Shown here in pieces: positions 7,433 to 16,229 of a stretch of 38,520 bases of DNA; positions within the stretch are counted from its first letter, which is position 1; every line of letters begins with the position of its first letter. The DNA lies in NCBI GenBank assembly GCA_016189905.1, contig JACPRP010000003.1:1-38520 (forward strand), in the 5' to 3' direction. The DNA comes from Chloroflexota bacterium (lineage in GTDB: Bacteria; Chloroflexota; UBA6077; FW602-bin22; JACPRP01). Position numbers and translations under genes: made by a program. Under the pieces are notes generated by a model that was not told the origin of the DNA, did no database searches, and saw only the letters and a list, made by a program, of their open reading frames with translations.

Positions 7433-8515
7433 TCAATAGAAGTGGCGGAAGCTCTCGGCCCGGGGAATTAAAAATGACCAGTCCGCGTAGGTGAGGCTGG
7501 TCTCCCAGTGGCCGGTGATGCGAGCGATTAGGAAGATGACTGCCACCACGCCGAGGAGCATCGCCGCGAAGGTCCACCCCCCGACCCTTCGTTTTCCTAG
7601 CGCGCGCAGTTCCAGGGCGCCCTTTTTCGGGCAAGCGTGTACGCAACTGAGGCAGGCCACGCACTCCGGCGATTCGACGCTGGTTGCCTTCGCCACATCG
7701 ATTCGATTGGGACACGCCCGGGTGCAGAGCCGGCAATCCGTGCAGAGATCCTCGTCTCTTGTGACCGCGATCGGGCTAAAGTAGCTGACGAGCCCCAGAA
7801 GCGCACCGTAGGGACACAGATAGCGGCACCAGAAGTTCTTCACCAGCGCGGAGACGACCAGCAATCCCAGCAGGAACACGGCCACCTCGGTGCTCATCTT
7901 GGTGAAGAAGTACATCATCTTCACGTCCACAACCTTGTTGTAGGAGGTGTTGAGAAAAGCGGTGATGGCGGCCCCGTCCATATCCAGGATAATCGACTTG
8001 ATGAAGAACGCCAGGACCAGGTACTTCAGCGCCATCAACGGGTAGTCGACGTACCTGGGCAGGGCGAAGTTGCGACCAAGCAGCCTTTGGCCGATCCGCC
8101 AGGTCCACTCGAACAGGGTGCCAGCGGGACAGAACCAGCCGCAAAAGGCCTTCTTGAAGAGCAGGGAGATGGTAAGTATGGTGAGGAAGATCACGAGCCC
8201 GGCCGGGTGGACGGTGTCGAGCGCGCCATTCACGACCAGGTGCTTCAGAGCTACCAGTGCGCTAATGGGCAAGAAGCCCTCCACCAGGGAAGGGCGGGCG
8301 ACGAACGGGGTGCTGCCCCCGGTTTCGAAGTGCTCGACGAACCGGTAGAACTGCCACCCAACGTAGAGAAGAACGAGACACGAGAGAATCTGCACCGTGT
8401 TCCGAGCGACGCGCAGATTGGCGAGCCTCGCCCGTCGCTTCGTAACCACCTTTGTCTTGTGCCCTGGCTCCCTTGCCAGGTCTACCGGGCTCGTCGTAGG
8501 CCAGAGGTTCGGCAT
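7433..8515 (-). CDS. NapH/CcoG-like membrane polyferredoxin
   Basis: 360 residues. Membrane segments lie at about 38-55, 82-98, 104-122, 158-178, 205-228 and 312-330. Two CX3CP motifs, C125-C129 (CGWFCP) and C230-C234 (CRYLCP), are typical of the NapH/NosR/CcoG/YccM family. Two classical 4Fe-4S motifs follow: C258, C261, C264, C268 and C285, C288, C291, C295. These proteins pass electrons between the quinone pool or cytoplasm and redox partners, or help metal insertion. No nap, nos or cco genes are adjacent, so the partner is unknown. The gene stands alone with its own terminator. Upstream of the ATG is GAGAGGG. Confidence 0.85.
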   Translation of the reverse strand: MPNLWPTTSPVDLAREPGHKTKVVTKRRARLANLRVARNTVQILSCLVLLYVGWQFYRFVEHFETGGSTPFVARPSLVEGFLPISALVALKHLVVNGALDTVHPAGLVIFLTILTISLLFKKAFCGWFCPAGTLFEWTWRIGQRLLGRNFALPRYVDYPLMALKYLVLAFFIKSIILDMDGAAITAFLNTSYNKVVDVKMMYFFTKMSTEVAVFLLGLLVVSALVKNFWCRYLCPYGALLGLVSYFSPIAVTRDEDLCTDCRLCTRACPNRIDVAKATSVESPECVACLSCVHACPKKGALELRALGKRRVGGWTFAAMLLGVVAVIFLIARITGHWETSLTYADWSFLIPRAESFRHFY

Positions 8516-8561
8516 GCTGCCCTCTCGCAGGGTCTAAGTAAACACATCGTGATAACTTTCA

Positions 8562-8623
8562 CCGCAAAGGTCACAAAGAGCGCAAAGAAACTGTTAGGAA
8601 TCTTTGCGGCCTTCGTTGCGGTA
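8562..8623. repeat. ACCGCAAAGG-type intergenic inverted repeat
   Basis: ACCGCAA at 8562 pairs with TTGCGGT ending at 8623, and CGCAAAGA (8582-8589) pairs with TCTTTGCG (8602-8609). The left half holds the AAAGGTCACAAAGAGCGCAAAG run that recurs in dispersed intergenic repeats of many bacteria. It is non-coding. Confidence 0.55.
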
Positions 8624-8696
8624 TGCTTAGCATTTACAACTGTTACTATCTTATCAGGATTCGCTCACGCGCGCCATACCCGTCCCGCGCAGCCAC

Positions 8697-8899
8697 AGGG
8701 CTTATGCATTCTAACTACGGCGCTACGATCCTTTGAGCATATCAGCCAGAAATGTAGCCGCAGGCTTCAGCCTGCGCGTGCCTGGGCGCCAGAACTGGGA
8801 CAGGCGCGCGTAAGTGGGCTTGTCATCAAGCGAACAGGCCCGCGCACCCTAAAGGGTGCGGCTACATTTGGGCCGCTCCAAGCAGAATGCATAAGCCTT
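8697..8899. repeat. Nested inverted repeat, MITE-like
   Basis: An outer pair of ~16 bases (8697-8712 and 8884-8899, centred on CTTATGCATTCT/AGAATGCATAAG, one mismatch) encloses an inner perfect 13-bp pair AAATGTAGCCGCA (8750-8762) and TGCGGCTACATTT (8857-8869). Smaller hairpins, GCAGGCT/AGCCTGC and CGCACCCT/AGGGTGCG, lie within. There is no coding capacity. It fits a small non-autonomous element or a nested insertion of one repeat into another. Together with the 8562-8623 repeat it fills the 528-base gap between two minus-strand genes. Confidence 0.6.
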
Positions 8900-9010
8900 A
8901 CGCGCAACCACGCCCGACATTGCGCGCCGCTTTCTACTCAAATATAGTATAAGGCGGCGTGGGGATATGCGGATGCGACTTTAGTCGCAAATGATGAAAC
9001 AGTTGGATGA

Positions 9011-9033
9011 GGGGCCTTCCTCGGGAAGGCCCC
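9011..9033 (-). terminator. Hairpin downstream of the PBP gene
   Basis: A perfect 10-bp stem, GGGGCCTTCC (9011-9020) with GGAAGGCCCC (9024-9033) and a three-base loop, begins ten bases after the penicillin-binding protein stop. The stem is very stable but lacks a clear U-run, so termination is likely rather than certain. Confidence 0.55.
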
Positions 9034-9043
9034 AACGCCCATC

Positions 9044-11497
9044 CTAGCCGCCCGGTTGTTGAGCTGAGACAATCGGTTGCTGTTCCTCCAGGGAGGGCTC
9101 GATGCGCATCGAGAGGGGCCTGGGCGGCTTCTCCAGGGCGGCCCGCTGCTCGGGGGTGTACCTGGGCGGTTTCAGCGTCTCGATGTTCTGCGGCAAAGGC
9201 GTCGGCGGCGGGGCTGGCTTGGGCACATACCTGCCGAAGACAGGTCGGCGTACGATGTAGGCCGCTCTGGTGCCGGTCTCCCAGGGATTTTGCGGTATCC
9301 GCGGCTTGTAACGCACTTCGAGCATCATGCCGCCCGTCTCGCCGGGCTGACCCTCCAGCGGCCGGTTCTCGATGAGGAACCAGTCCTGCCGCTGGGTCCA
9401 CATGGACCAGCGCAGATCGGTCGTCCACACGTTCTCTCTGACAACGCCGGGCGGAGGGATGAAGTCCTCAGGCGGAGTGTCTTCCAGCACGTCGACCATA
9501 AAATTGTGCCAGATATAGCCCGCGCCGTTGACGCCGGCGACACCCTTCATCGGCGTGTTATCGGAATTTCCCACCCAGACGCCGGCCGCGGGGCCATTTG
9601 GCGTGTAGCCGAAGGTCCAGCCATCCTGAAAGTTCTCGGTCGTGCCCGTCTTGGCCGCGTTCGGTCGACCGATGACGAGGAAGTTATTGTCGCCATAGGT
9701 AGGGTACTGCGCCTCGTGGTCGCTAATGATGGTGGTGATGAGGAATGTCTCACGCTCCGGGAAGACGCGCTTGGTCTTAGGCTGATACTCGTAGACGACA
9801 TTGCCCTTAGAATCGACGATCTTCGTCACCGCCACCGGCTCCAGCTCACGCTGTCCGGGCACACGCTCTGCCAGGGGCACCTCTTCACCTACCTGGACGC
9901 CGCCATTGGCGAGCACGGCGTAGGCGTAGGTGAGATCGAGAAGCTTGACCTCGGCCGCGCCGAGCGTGATCGCCAGGCCATAGTTGTCGCCATTCATGGT
10001 CGTGATGCCGGCGCGGTGCAGTGTATCCAGGAACGCGGGAATACCTATGAGGCTCAGGTCGATCACCGCCGGCATATTCAGCGACGACGCTAGGGAGCGT
10101 CGGATGCTGACTGCCCCGTGCCAGCTCAAGTCGTGGTTACGTGGTATATAAGACACGCCCATCTCGTTTGGGAAGTCGGTCGGCACGTCGTTGATCACCG
10201 TCGAGGGTGAGAGCCCATAGTTGATGAACGCGGTGAGATAGTTGAAGGGCTTCAGCGCCGAACCTGGCTGGCGATTAGCCAGAGCAATATTCACCTGGCC
10301 GTCGATGCTCTCGTCGTAGAAATCCAGACTGCCCACCATAACCCGGATCTCGCCCGTAGGAGGATCGATAGCAACGACGGAGGCGTTGCTGACGTTGAGA
10401 TTGCGGATCATCGCGACGCGCTCGCGCGCGTCGCGCTCCGCGATCTGCTGCATCTCCAGGTCGAGGGTCGTGTATATTTGCCAGCCATTGCGGAACAGGG
10501 CGTCGTAGCCGTACCGCTGTTCCAACTGGTCACGCACATACTGAACGAAATGAGGCGCTTGAACGCCGAACTCCTGGTTGACGAACTTGACGGGCACCTT
10601 CTTCAGCATCGTGGCCTCGTCTTCGGTGATGAACTCGTGGTAAACCATCGCGTCGATAACCTGCTCTTGACGGCGCTTTGCCTCATCGGGATTGACGAAG
10701 GGGTCGTAGAGAGACGGCGCTTGAGGAAGGCCGGCGAGATACGCCGCTTCCGCCAGATTGAGGTCCTTCGCCGATTTGCCGAAATAGGCCTTCGACGCGG
10801 CCTCAACGCCGTATGACATGTGTCCATAATAGAATTCGTTCAGAGCCATTTCAAGTATCTGCTCTTTGCTGAACTGTTGAGTCAGATTGTAGGCGAGGAT
10901 GACCTCCTGGATTTTGCGGGTGTAACTTCTCTCGGACCTCTTCTCAATGTCAAAAAAGGCGTTGCGTGCCAGTTGCATCGTGATCGTGCTCGCGCCCGAT
11001 ATCGTCTCCTTGCCCTCGAAATTCTGGCGAAACGCCCGTAGAATCGCCTCGATATCGACCCCCGGGTTCTGGAAGAATCGCGCATCTTCAATGGCGAGTG
11101 TGGCGACGATGATCTCTGGCGCGATCTCGTCGAGCGGCACCAGAATGCGCCGCCCTTGATCCTTGTCCCAGAGCTCGGCCAGGACTTGCCCGTCGCGGGA
11201 GTATATCGTCGTGTTCTGAAACACTTCACGCTGAGATATCGTCTTCGGCGCCGGCAGATCCCTGCTGAAGTACAGCAAGCCGGCTGCCGCCAGCCCTGCC
11301 GCTGAGAAGATGAAAACTGGCATCAGTATCACCGGGAGAAGGAACAGCGTTAGCGTCGCCTTCACCAGGGCGCTATTTAACGGGCTATTCGATCCTTTAG
11401 CCCGAGCACCGCGCATCGAACGCCCGTTGTGGAGAGGCCCCCGCCTACCGGGTCCACTTCGTCCCCCATTTCTACCGCTGTTGCTTGACGCTTTCAT
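9044..11497 (-). CDS. Class A penicillin-binding protein (PBP1A type)
   Basis: 817 residues. A basic, Gly/Arg-rich cytoplasmic tail (1-45) precedes one membrane segment (~50-76). The GT51 transglycosylase domain (~95-270) has catalytic E137 in AIEDARFF and the STITMQLARN motif. The transpeptidase domain has S413 (SALK), SLN at 472-474 and KTG at 616-618. The C-terminal ~120 residues are Pro-rich. It polymerises and cross-links peptidoglycan outside the membrane. Oddly, the usual His of the EDxxFxxHxG motif is N144 here. The gene stands alone between hairpins. The ATG at 11497 has only a weak upstream ribosome site. Confidence 0.93.
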   Translation of the reverse strand: MKASSNSGRNGGRSGPGRRGPLHNGRSMRGARAKGSNSPLNSALVKATLTLFLLPVILMPVFIFSAAGLAAAGLLYFSRDLPAPKTISQREVFQNTTIYSRDGQVLAELWDKDQGRRILVPLDEIAPEIIVATLAIEDARFFQNPGVDIEAILRAFRQNFEGKETISGASTITMQLARNAFFDIEKRSERSYTRKIQEVILAYNLTQQFSKEQILEMALNEFYYGHMSYGVEAASKAYFGKSAKDLNLAEAAYLAGLPQAPSLYDPFVNPDEAKRRQEQVIDAMVYHEFITEDEATMLKKVPVKFVNQEFGVQAPHFVQYVRDQLEQRYGYDALFRNGWQIYTTLDLEMQQIAERDARERVAMIRNLNVSNASVVAIDPPTGEIRVMVGSLDFYDESIDGQVNIALANRQPGSALKPFNYLTAFINYGLSPSTVINDVPTDFPNEMGVSYIPRNHDLSWHGAVSIRRSLASSLNMPAVIDLSLIGIPAFLDTLHRAGITTMNGDNYGLAITLGAAEVKLLDLTYAYAVLANGGVQVGEEVPLAERVPGQRELEPVAVTKIVDSKGNVVYEYQPKTKRVFPERETFLITTIISDHEAQYPTYGDNNFLVIGRPNAAKTGTTENFQDGWTFGYTPNGPAAGVWVGNSDNTPMKGVAGVNGAGYIWHNFMVDVLEDTPPEDFIPPPGVVRENVWTTDLRWSMWTQRQDWFLIENRPLEGQPGETGGMMLEVRYKPRIPQNPWETGTRAAYIVRRPVFGRYVPKPAPPPTPLPQNIETLKPPRYTPEQRAALEKPPRPLSMRIEPSLEEQQPIVSAQQPGG

Positions 11498-11591
11498 TAC
11501 AGATTAGTCCATCCTAAGTTTGTCGATTGTTAGTTGGATCTCGTCTCAAACGGAATGATGCAAATAATGTGCCAAATCCAATCTTTCCTGC

Positions 11592-11619
11592 TAGACATTT
11601 CCTTTAATTGTGATAGAAT
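11592..11619 (+). promoter_or_regulatory. Putative promoter for the tyrosine recombinase gene
   Basis: TAGACA (11592-11597) and TAGAAT (11614-11619) are 16 bases apart on the plus strand, ~150 bases upstream of the recombinase ATG. No other good promoter was seen in the 271-base gap between the divergent pbp and recombinase genes. Confidence 0.45.
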
Positions 11620-11768
11620 ACGGCGGGTTGCGATACAGGTTCGCGTGGCGATAGTTGGCGCGTCCGATCGCAAAGTGAGAGCCGGGTTACCCCCTCTGAC
11701 AGAAGCCACGGTGCGTTAGATGGGTGCGCACCGGCGATGTGTCCCCGGGTTCAATCGAGGAGGAATTG

Positions 11769-12716
11769 ATGCAACAAGAAATCGAGAATTTCATGAACTT
11801 CCTGGTGGTGGAGAAGGGGTTCTCCAACCACACGGTGGCCGCGTACCGCAGCGACCTGGCTCAGTTTCTCGATTTCTTGGTGACCGCCGAGGCGCGCTCG
11901 GGCGGTTTCGGTGGTGATGCGGAAGATGGCTCATCAGCCCCGTCTAACGCCTTTGATTGGTCCGCTGTCAGCAAAGTTCGCATCATCTCGTTCATTATCT
12001 CTCTCAAAGAAAAGCAGTATGCTTCGACGACCGTGGCGAGAAAGGTCGCGGCTGTCAAGTCGTTCTTTCATTTCCTGGTCGCCGAGGGCGTGGTCAAGAA
12101 CGATCCCACAGAGAACCTTGATTCGCCGAAGGTTGGCAAATCCCTGCCCCGAACGCTGACGGTCGAAGAGGTTGACGAACTGCTCGAGCAGCCCACGCGC
12201 GCGGCCACCGCGGAAGCGCAGCGGGACAAAGCTATGCTCGAGCTTCTGTATGCCACGGGTATGCGCGTTAGCGAGCTGACCTCGCTGAACCTCGACGACA
12301 TCAACCTTTCGGCGGGATACGTTCGTTGTCTTGGCAAAGGCTCGAAGGAGCGCATCGTTCCGGTCGGATTCCAGGCGATGCACGCGGTGGAGCAGTATCT
12401 CCAACAGGGGAGGCAACAACTGGCACGCAGCCAGGCACAGCACGCGTTATTCCTCAATCATCGGGGCGAGCGGCTCACGCGACAGGGGTTCTGGCTCATC
12501 ATCAAGGCTTACGCCAAGCAGGCCGGGATAAGGACAGACATCGCGCCCCACACGCTCCGCCATTCCTTTGCCACGCATATGCTCAATAGCGGCGCCGATC
12601 TGCGGTCCGTTCAGGAACTGCTGGGCCACGCAAACATCTCCACCACCCAGATCTACACTCATCTCACCGCCGACCGTCTGCGGCAGGTCTACGATCAGGC
12701 ACACCCGAGGGCTTGA
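11769..12716 (+). CDS. Tyrosine recombinase XerC/XerD
   Basis: 315 residues from the ATG at 11769, preceded by GAGGAGG; an in-frame start at 11724 lacks a ribosome site and adds an unlike leader. The N-terminal SAM-like DNA-binding domain (1-115) is followed by the catalytic domain with the full set R166, K190, H261, R264, H287 and nucleophile Y296. The length and the HTLRHSFATHML and LGHANISTTQIYTH signatures are those of chromosomal XerC/XerD, which resolve chromosome dimers at dif. The domain context does not tell C from D. It has an insert of about 20 residues (43-62, Gly/Ser/Asp-rich). The gene ends 13 bases from the convergent AI-2E gene. It is far from the phage block and does not look like a prophage integrase. 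Confidence 0.9.
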   Translation: MQQEIENFMNFLVVEKGFSNHTVAAYRSDLAQFLDFLVTAEARSGGFGGDAEDGSSAPSNAFDWSAVSKVRIISFIISLKEKQYASTTVARKVAAVKSFFHFLVAEGVVKNDPTENLDSPKVGKSLPRTLTVEEVDELLEQPTRAATAEAQRDKAMLELLYATGMRVSELTSLNLDDINLSAGYVRCLGKGSKERIVPVGFQAMHAVEQYLQQGRQQLARSQAQHALFLNHRGERLTRQGFWLIIKAYAKQAGIRTDIAPHTLRHSFATHMLNSGADLRSVQELLGHANISTTQIYTHLTADRLRQVYDQAHPRA

Positions 12717-12729
12717 GGGCGGATTATCG

Positions 12730-13782
12730 CTACGTCTCCCTCGCGGCCGCGAGCAACCTTGCCCCGTGAAACACGAGAACCTGAAGCGCCGCCGTCAGCG
12801 GAACTGCCAGCAAAGCCCCCACGATCCCCATCAATTCTGCCCCCGCCAGCAGCGCCAGTATCACCAGCAGAGGATTCAGTCCGACCTCGCGACTCATCAC
12901 GTTGGGGACCAGCAGATGGCTCTCCAACTGCTGAACGACGACGTAAAGGATCAGCACGAGCAGCGCCTTCAATGGCGATATCAGGAGGGCGATGATCAAG
13001 GCGGGTATCGCCCCGATTATCGGACCAGCTATCGGGATAAGCTCGGTGATGGCGGCCCAGACCGACAGCACCAGGGTGAACGGTACGTTCAGCAGCTCCA
13101 GCCCGATGAAAGTGATCAGGCCGATGGAGACCGACAGCAATAGCTGACCTCTAACCCAGCCGCCTACCCTCATGCCAATCTCGGCTAAGACATCCTCTCC
13201 TTCGGCACGTGCCTTGACAGGAAGTGTGCCGATAATCAGCGCCTTGGCCTGGTCGGCCATTATAAGCCAGTAGGCAGAGATAACCAACGTCATTATGGCG
13301 GCGAAGACCACAGAGCCGATCTGGAAAGGCAGGAGGAGGAGAGACGGCAGTAGCTCGGCGATTCTCGTGGCCAGTTGGTTCACGGCTTCCTGCAACTGCT
13401 CGGGCGGGACTAACTGCGACGCGGCATAATATGCCCCGAGCAGCGCCTCTAGCTGTGTGAGCAGGATCGGCAGATTGATCACCAATCCCTGGAGCTGGAC
13501 GATAAGCGATGGCACGACGATGGCACCGATCAGCAGGAAGATCTGGAGGAGCATGAGGTAGGCGAGGATGACGGCGATGCCGCGATGGATGCGAAGACGA
13601 ATGAGGACCCTGACCAACGGCTCGACGGCCTGGGCGATCACCACGGCCATCAGGAAGATCACGATGACCAGGCGAACCGCGGCGAGAAACATTAAGAGGA
13701 GGTAGACTCCGAACACGGCGATCACCGTGAGGAGTATCGTCTCCGGCGCGATCTTGATTACGCGTTTGTCGCTATCTCTCAC
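12730..13782 (-). CDS. AI-2E family transporter (PerM/YdiK type)
   Basis: 350 residues with about eight membrane segments, starting with ILLTVIAVFGVYLLLMFLAA near residues 16-37. The family signatures are visible: a middle amphipathic region with a VNQLA/LLPSLL helix, then the GLELLNVPF...LSVWAAITELIPIAGPIIGAIPA loop and a terminal LLVPNVMSREVGLNPLLVILALLAG segment. Family members export small molecules or ions (AI-2, Na+/H+, indole); the substrate is unknown. Start codon GTG, eight bases after the archaemetzincin stop; last gene of the minus-strand run. Confidence 0.88.
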   Translation of the reverse strand: MRDSDKRVIKIAPETILLTVIAVFGVYLLLMFLAAVRLVIVIFLMAVVIAQAVEPLVRVLIRLRIHRGIAVILAYLMLLQIFLLIGAIVVPSLIVQLQGLVINLPILLTQLEALLGAYYAASQLVPPEQLQEAVNQLATRIAELLPSLLLLPFQIGSVVFAAIMTLVISAYWLIMADQAKALIIGTLPVKARAEGEDVLAEIGMRVGGWVRGQLLLSVSIGLITFIGLELLNVPFTLVLSVWAAITELIPIAGPIIGAIPALIIALLISPLKALLVLILYVVVQQLESHLLVPNVMSREVGLNPLLVILALLAGAELMGIVGALLAVPLTAALQVLVFHGARLLAAARET

Positions 13783-13789
13783 GAGCGCA

Positions 13790-14359
13790 TCAGTTTGCCG
13801 CCCGCTTCATTCGCGTGCTCAGCCAGGACTCACAGAGATTGCAGAACCTGGCAGCCTTGACGTCGGTGTCGTGGATCGTGTTAGAGAAATGCATTACACA
13901 CTGGACGCTGGGGCAATGGCCCACGCCGAACGTATGCCCTAGCTCGTGGACAGCCTCTTTGAAGGTCCGTTCGTACAGCAAGCTCTCATCGCTCCCCGGG
14001 GGCAGCAAGCGTTTTGTCGAGATCACTCCATACTTACCCCCCAGTTCCGCCTGGCCAAACACATAGTTCAACTCGTCCGCGTAAAGGTCCTCGCCAACTA
14101 TGCCGAGGACCTTCTTCGCCTCTGGAAACCCCATTCTCTTCAGGTTAGACAGGATTATCGCGGCCAGATACTGATCTCGCATCGGGTCGTAGGCGTCCTC
14201 CGTGAGATCGATCGTCGGCGCGACCTTGCAGTCGAGGCCGAACCGTCCTGTCAGATCTCTGCTGAGCTGCTGCAGCACTTGCCTGGTCAAGACCTCTGCC
14301 TTGTCGCGGCCGAGAGGCTGTAGATAGATAAAAGTCTCCACCGGAACGATTCTGAACAT
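13790..14359 (-). CDS. amzA: Archaemetzincin-type zinc metalloprotease
   Basis: 189 residues, normal for the family (~180-200). The extended zinc motif is HELGHTFGVGHC, with ligands H138, H142 and H148 and catalytic E139. It runs into the diagnostic second, structural zinc site formed by C149, C154, C173 and C176, and the met-turn Met (CVMHF). Archaemetzincins (M54) are aminopeptidase-like enzymes common in archaea and patchy in bacteria. No signal peptide, so cytoplasmic. It begins one base after the PRC-barrel gene, so co-translation is likely. Substrate unknown. Confidence 0.92.
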   Translation of the reverse strand: MFRIVPVETFIYLQPLGRDKAEVLTRQVLQQLSRDLTGRFGLDCKVAPTIDLTEDAYDPMRDQYLAAIILSNLKRMGFPEAKKVLGIVGEDLYADELNYVFGQAELGGKYGVISTKRLLPPGSDESLLYERTFKEAVHELGHTFGVGHCPSVQCVMHFSNTIHDTDVKAARFCNLCESWLSTRMKRAAN

Positions 14360-14360
14360 G

Positions 14361-14855
14361 TTAAATATCTGCCCTGGTGCATTGCAGCGTGATTTTCGTG
14401 CTGTGCAGCGATGAGACCCATTCCATTGGAACCGTTGCGCTGCGTCCTTGGTCGCCCACTTGCACGATCAATCGCGTAACCTCCATAGTAAACTCGTCGA
14501 CAACCACCCCTTCGACCACTCCGAGATGCCCGTCAACGCATTCTACTCTGGTGCGCGTGGATATCTCGACGGTCTGAGGGGGCGCAGGCGAAGATGGCGA
14601 GGCCCCTCCGAGGCCAATGGCTCTCGCCGGGACGTAATCCGCGAGACGCTCGACTTCGGCCTGGTTGATATTCAGAACAAGCGCATCGTCGGTCTCGCTA
14701 ACCGCGCTATCGGGAACGATTACGTCTCTCTCTATGCCGACGGTACTGTGCACGACGTAGCTAAGGACCTCGTTCGTCGCCAGATCAAGAATCACGCGCT
14801 CGACGGTTCCAACAGCCTCGCCGACACGGCTAACGGCGAAAGCCCCGAAGTTCAT
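14361..14855 (-). CDS. PRC-barrel domain protein
   Basis: 164 residues from the ATG at 14855, supported by GGAGGGAA six bases upstream; a longer in-frame start at 14930 lies inside the upstream gene. Two PRC-barrel-like units are visible: residues ~1-60 (VGEAVGTVERVILDLATNEVL) and ~100-160 (CVDGHLGVVEGVVVDEFTMEV). PRC barrels are small beta barrels used in RNA processing (RimM) and photosynthetic reaction centres; the stand-alone role is unknown. Its ATG overlaps the stop of the preceding small gene by four bases (ATGA), so they are translationally coupled. Confidence 0.8.
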   Translation of the reverse strand: MNFGAFAVSRVGEAVGTVERVILDLATNEVLSYVVHSTVGIERDVIVPDSAVSETDDALVLNINQAEVERLADYVPARAIGLGGASPSSPAPPQTVEISTRTRVECVDGHLGVVEGVVVDEFTMEVTRLIVQVGDQGRSATVPMEWVSSLHSTKITLQCTRADI

Positions 14856-15049
14856 AGAGTTCCCTCCAGTCTTGGGGGCATCACCTGCGTTTCCTCCCGC
14901 TGGTATTCCTTCTCCAGGTCTCTCAGGCATCGCTCACAGACCACGCCTTCAGGCTCGATAGTTTGAGAATGCTGCCTAGGAATTGGAGCAGCCAGTAAGC
15001 GCCTGGCGCGGCGCCCACAACGAGGACAGATCAGCACGCCCTTCTTCAT
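14852..15049 (-). CDS. Small zinc-ribbon-like protein
   Basis: 65 residues with two CX2C knuckles, C8-C11 (CPRC) and C38-C41 (CERC), separated by a basic linker, enough for one treble-clef or ribbon Zn site. It starts one base after the rpoD stop and overlaps the PRC-barrel gene by four bases, so it is embedded in the sigma-factor operon. The function is unknown; binding RNA, DNA or RNA polymerase is possible but unproven. Confidence 0.7.
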   Translation of the reverse strand: MKKGVLICPRCGRRARRLLAAPIPRQHSQTIEPEGVVCERCLRDLEKEYQREETQVMPPRLEGTL

Positions 15050-15050
15050 G

Positions 15051-16157
<1,107 letters not shown>

Positions 16158-16229
16158 GCCACCATCCTGATCTCAAATACACTGATCTACCCGCAAGATT
16201 TGTGCCGCAAGGCAGTCTGGTAGAGTGAT

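Noticed and set aside
7637-8947. Plus-strand frame of 436 codons
   Set aside because: Antisense to the polyferredoxin and extends through palindromic repeats; no recognisable domain.
11769-12716. Tyrosine recombinase as integrase of the phage block
   Set aside because: It is more than 20 kb from the phage genes, among housekeeping genes, with XerC/XerD length and signatures.
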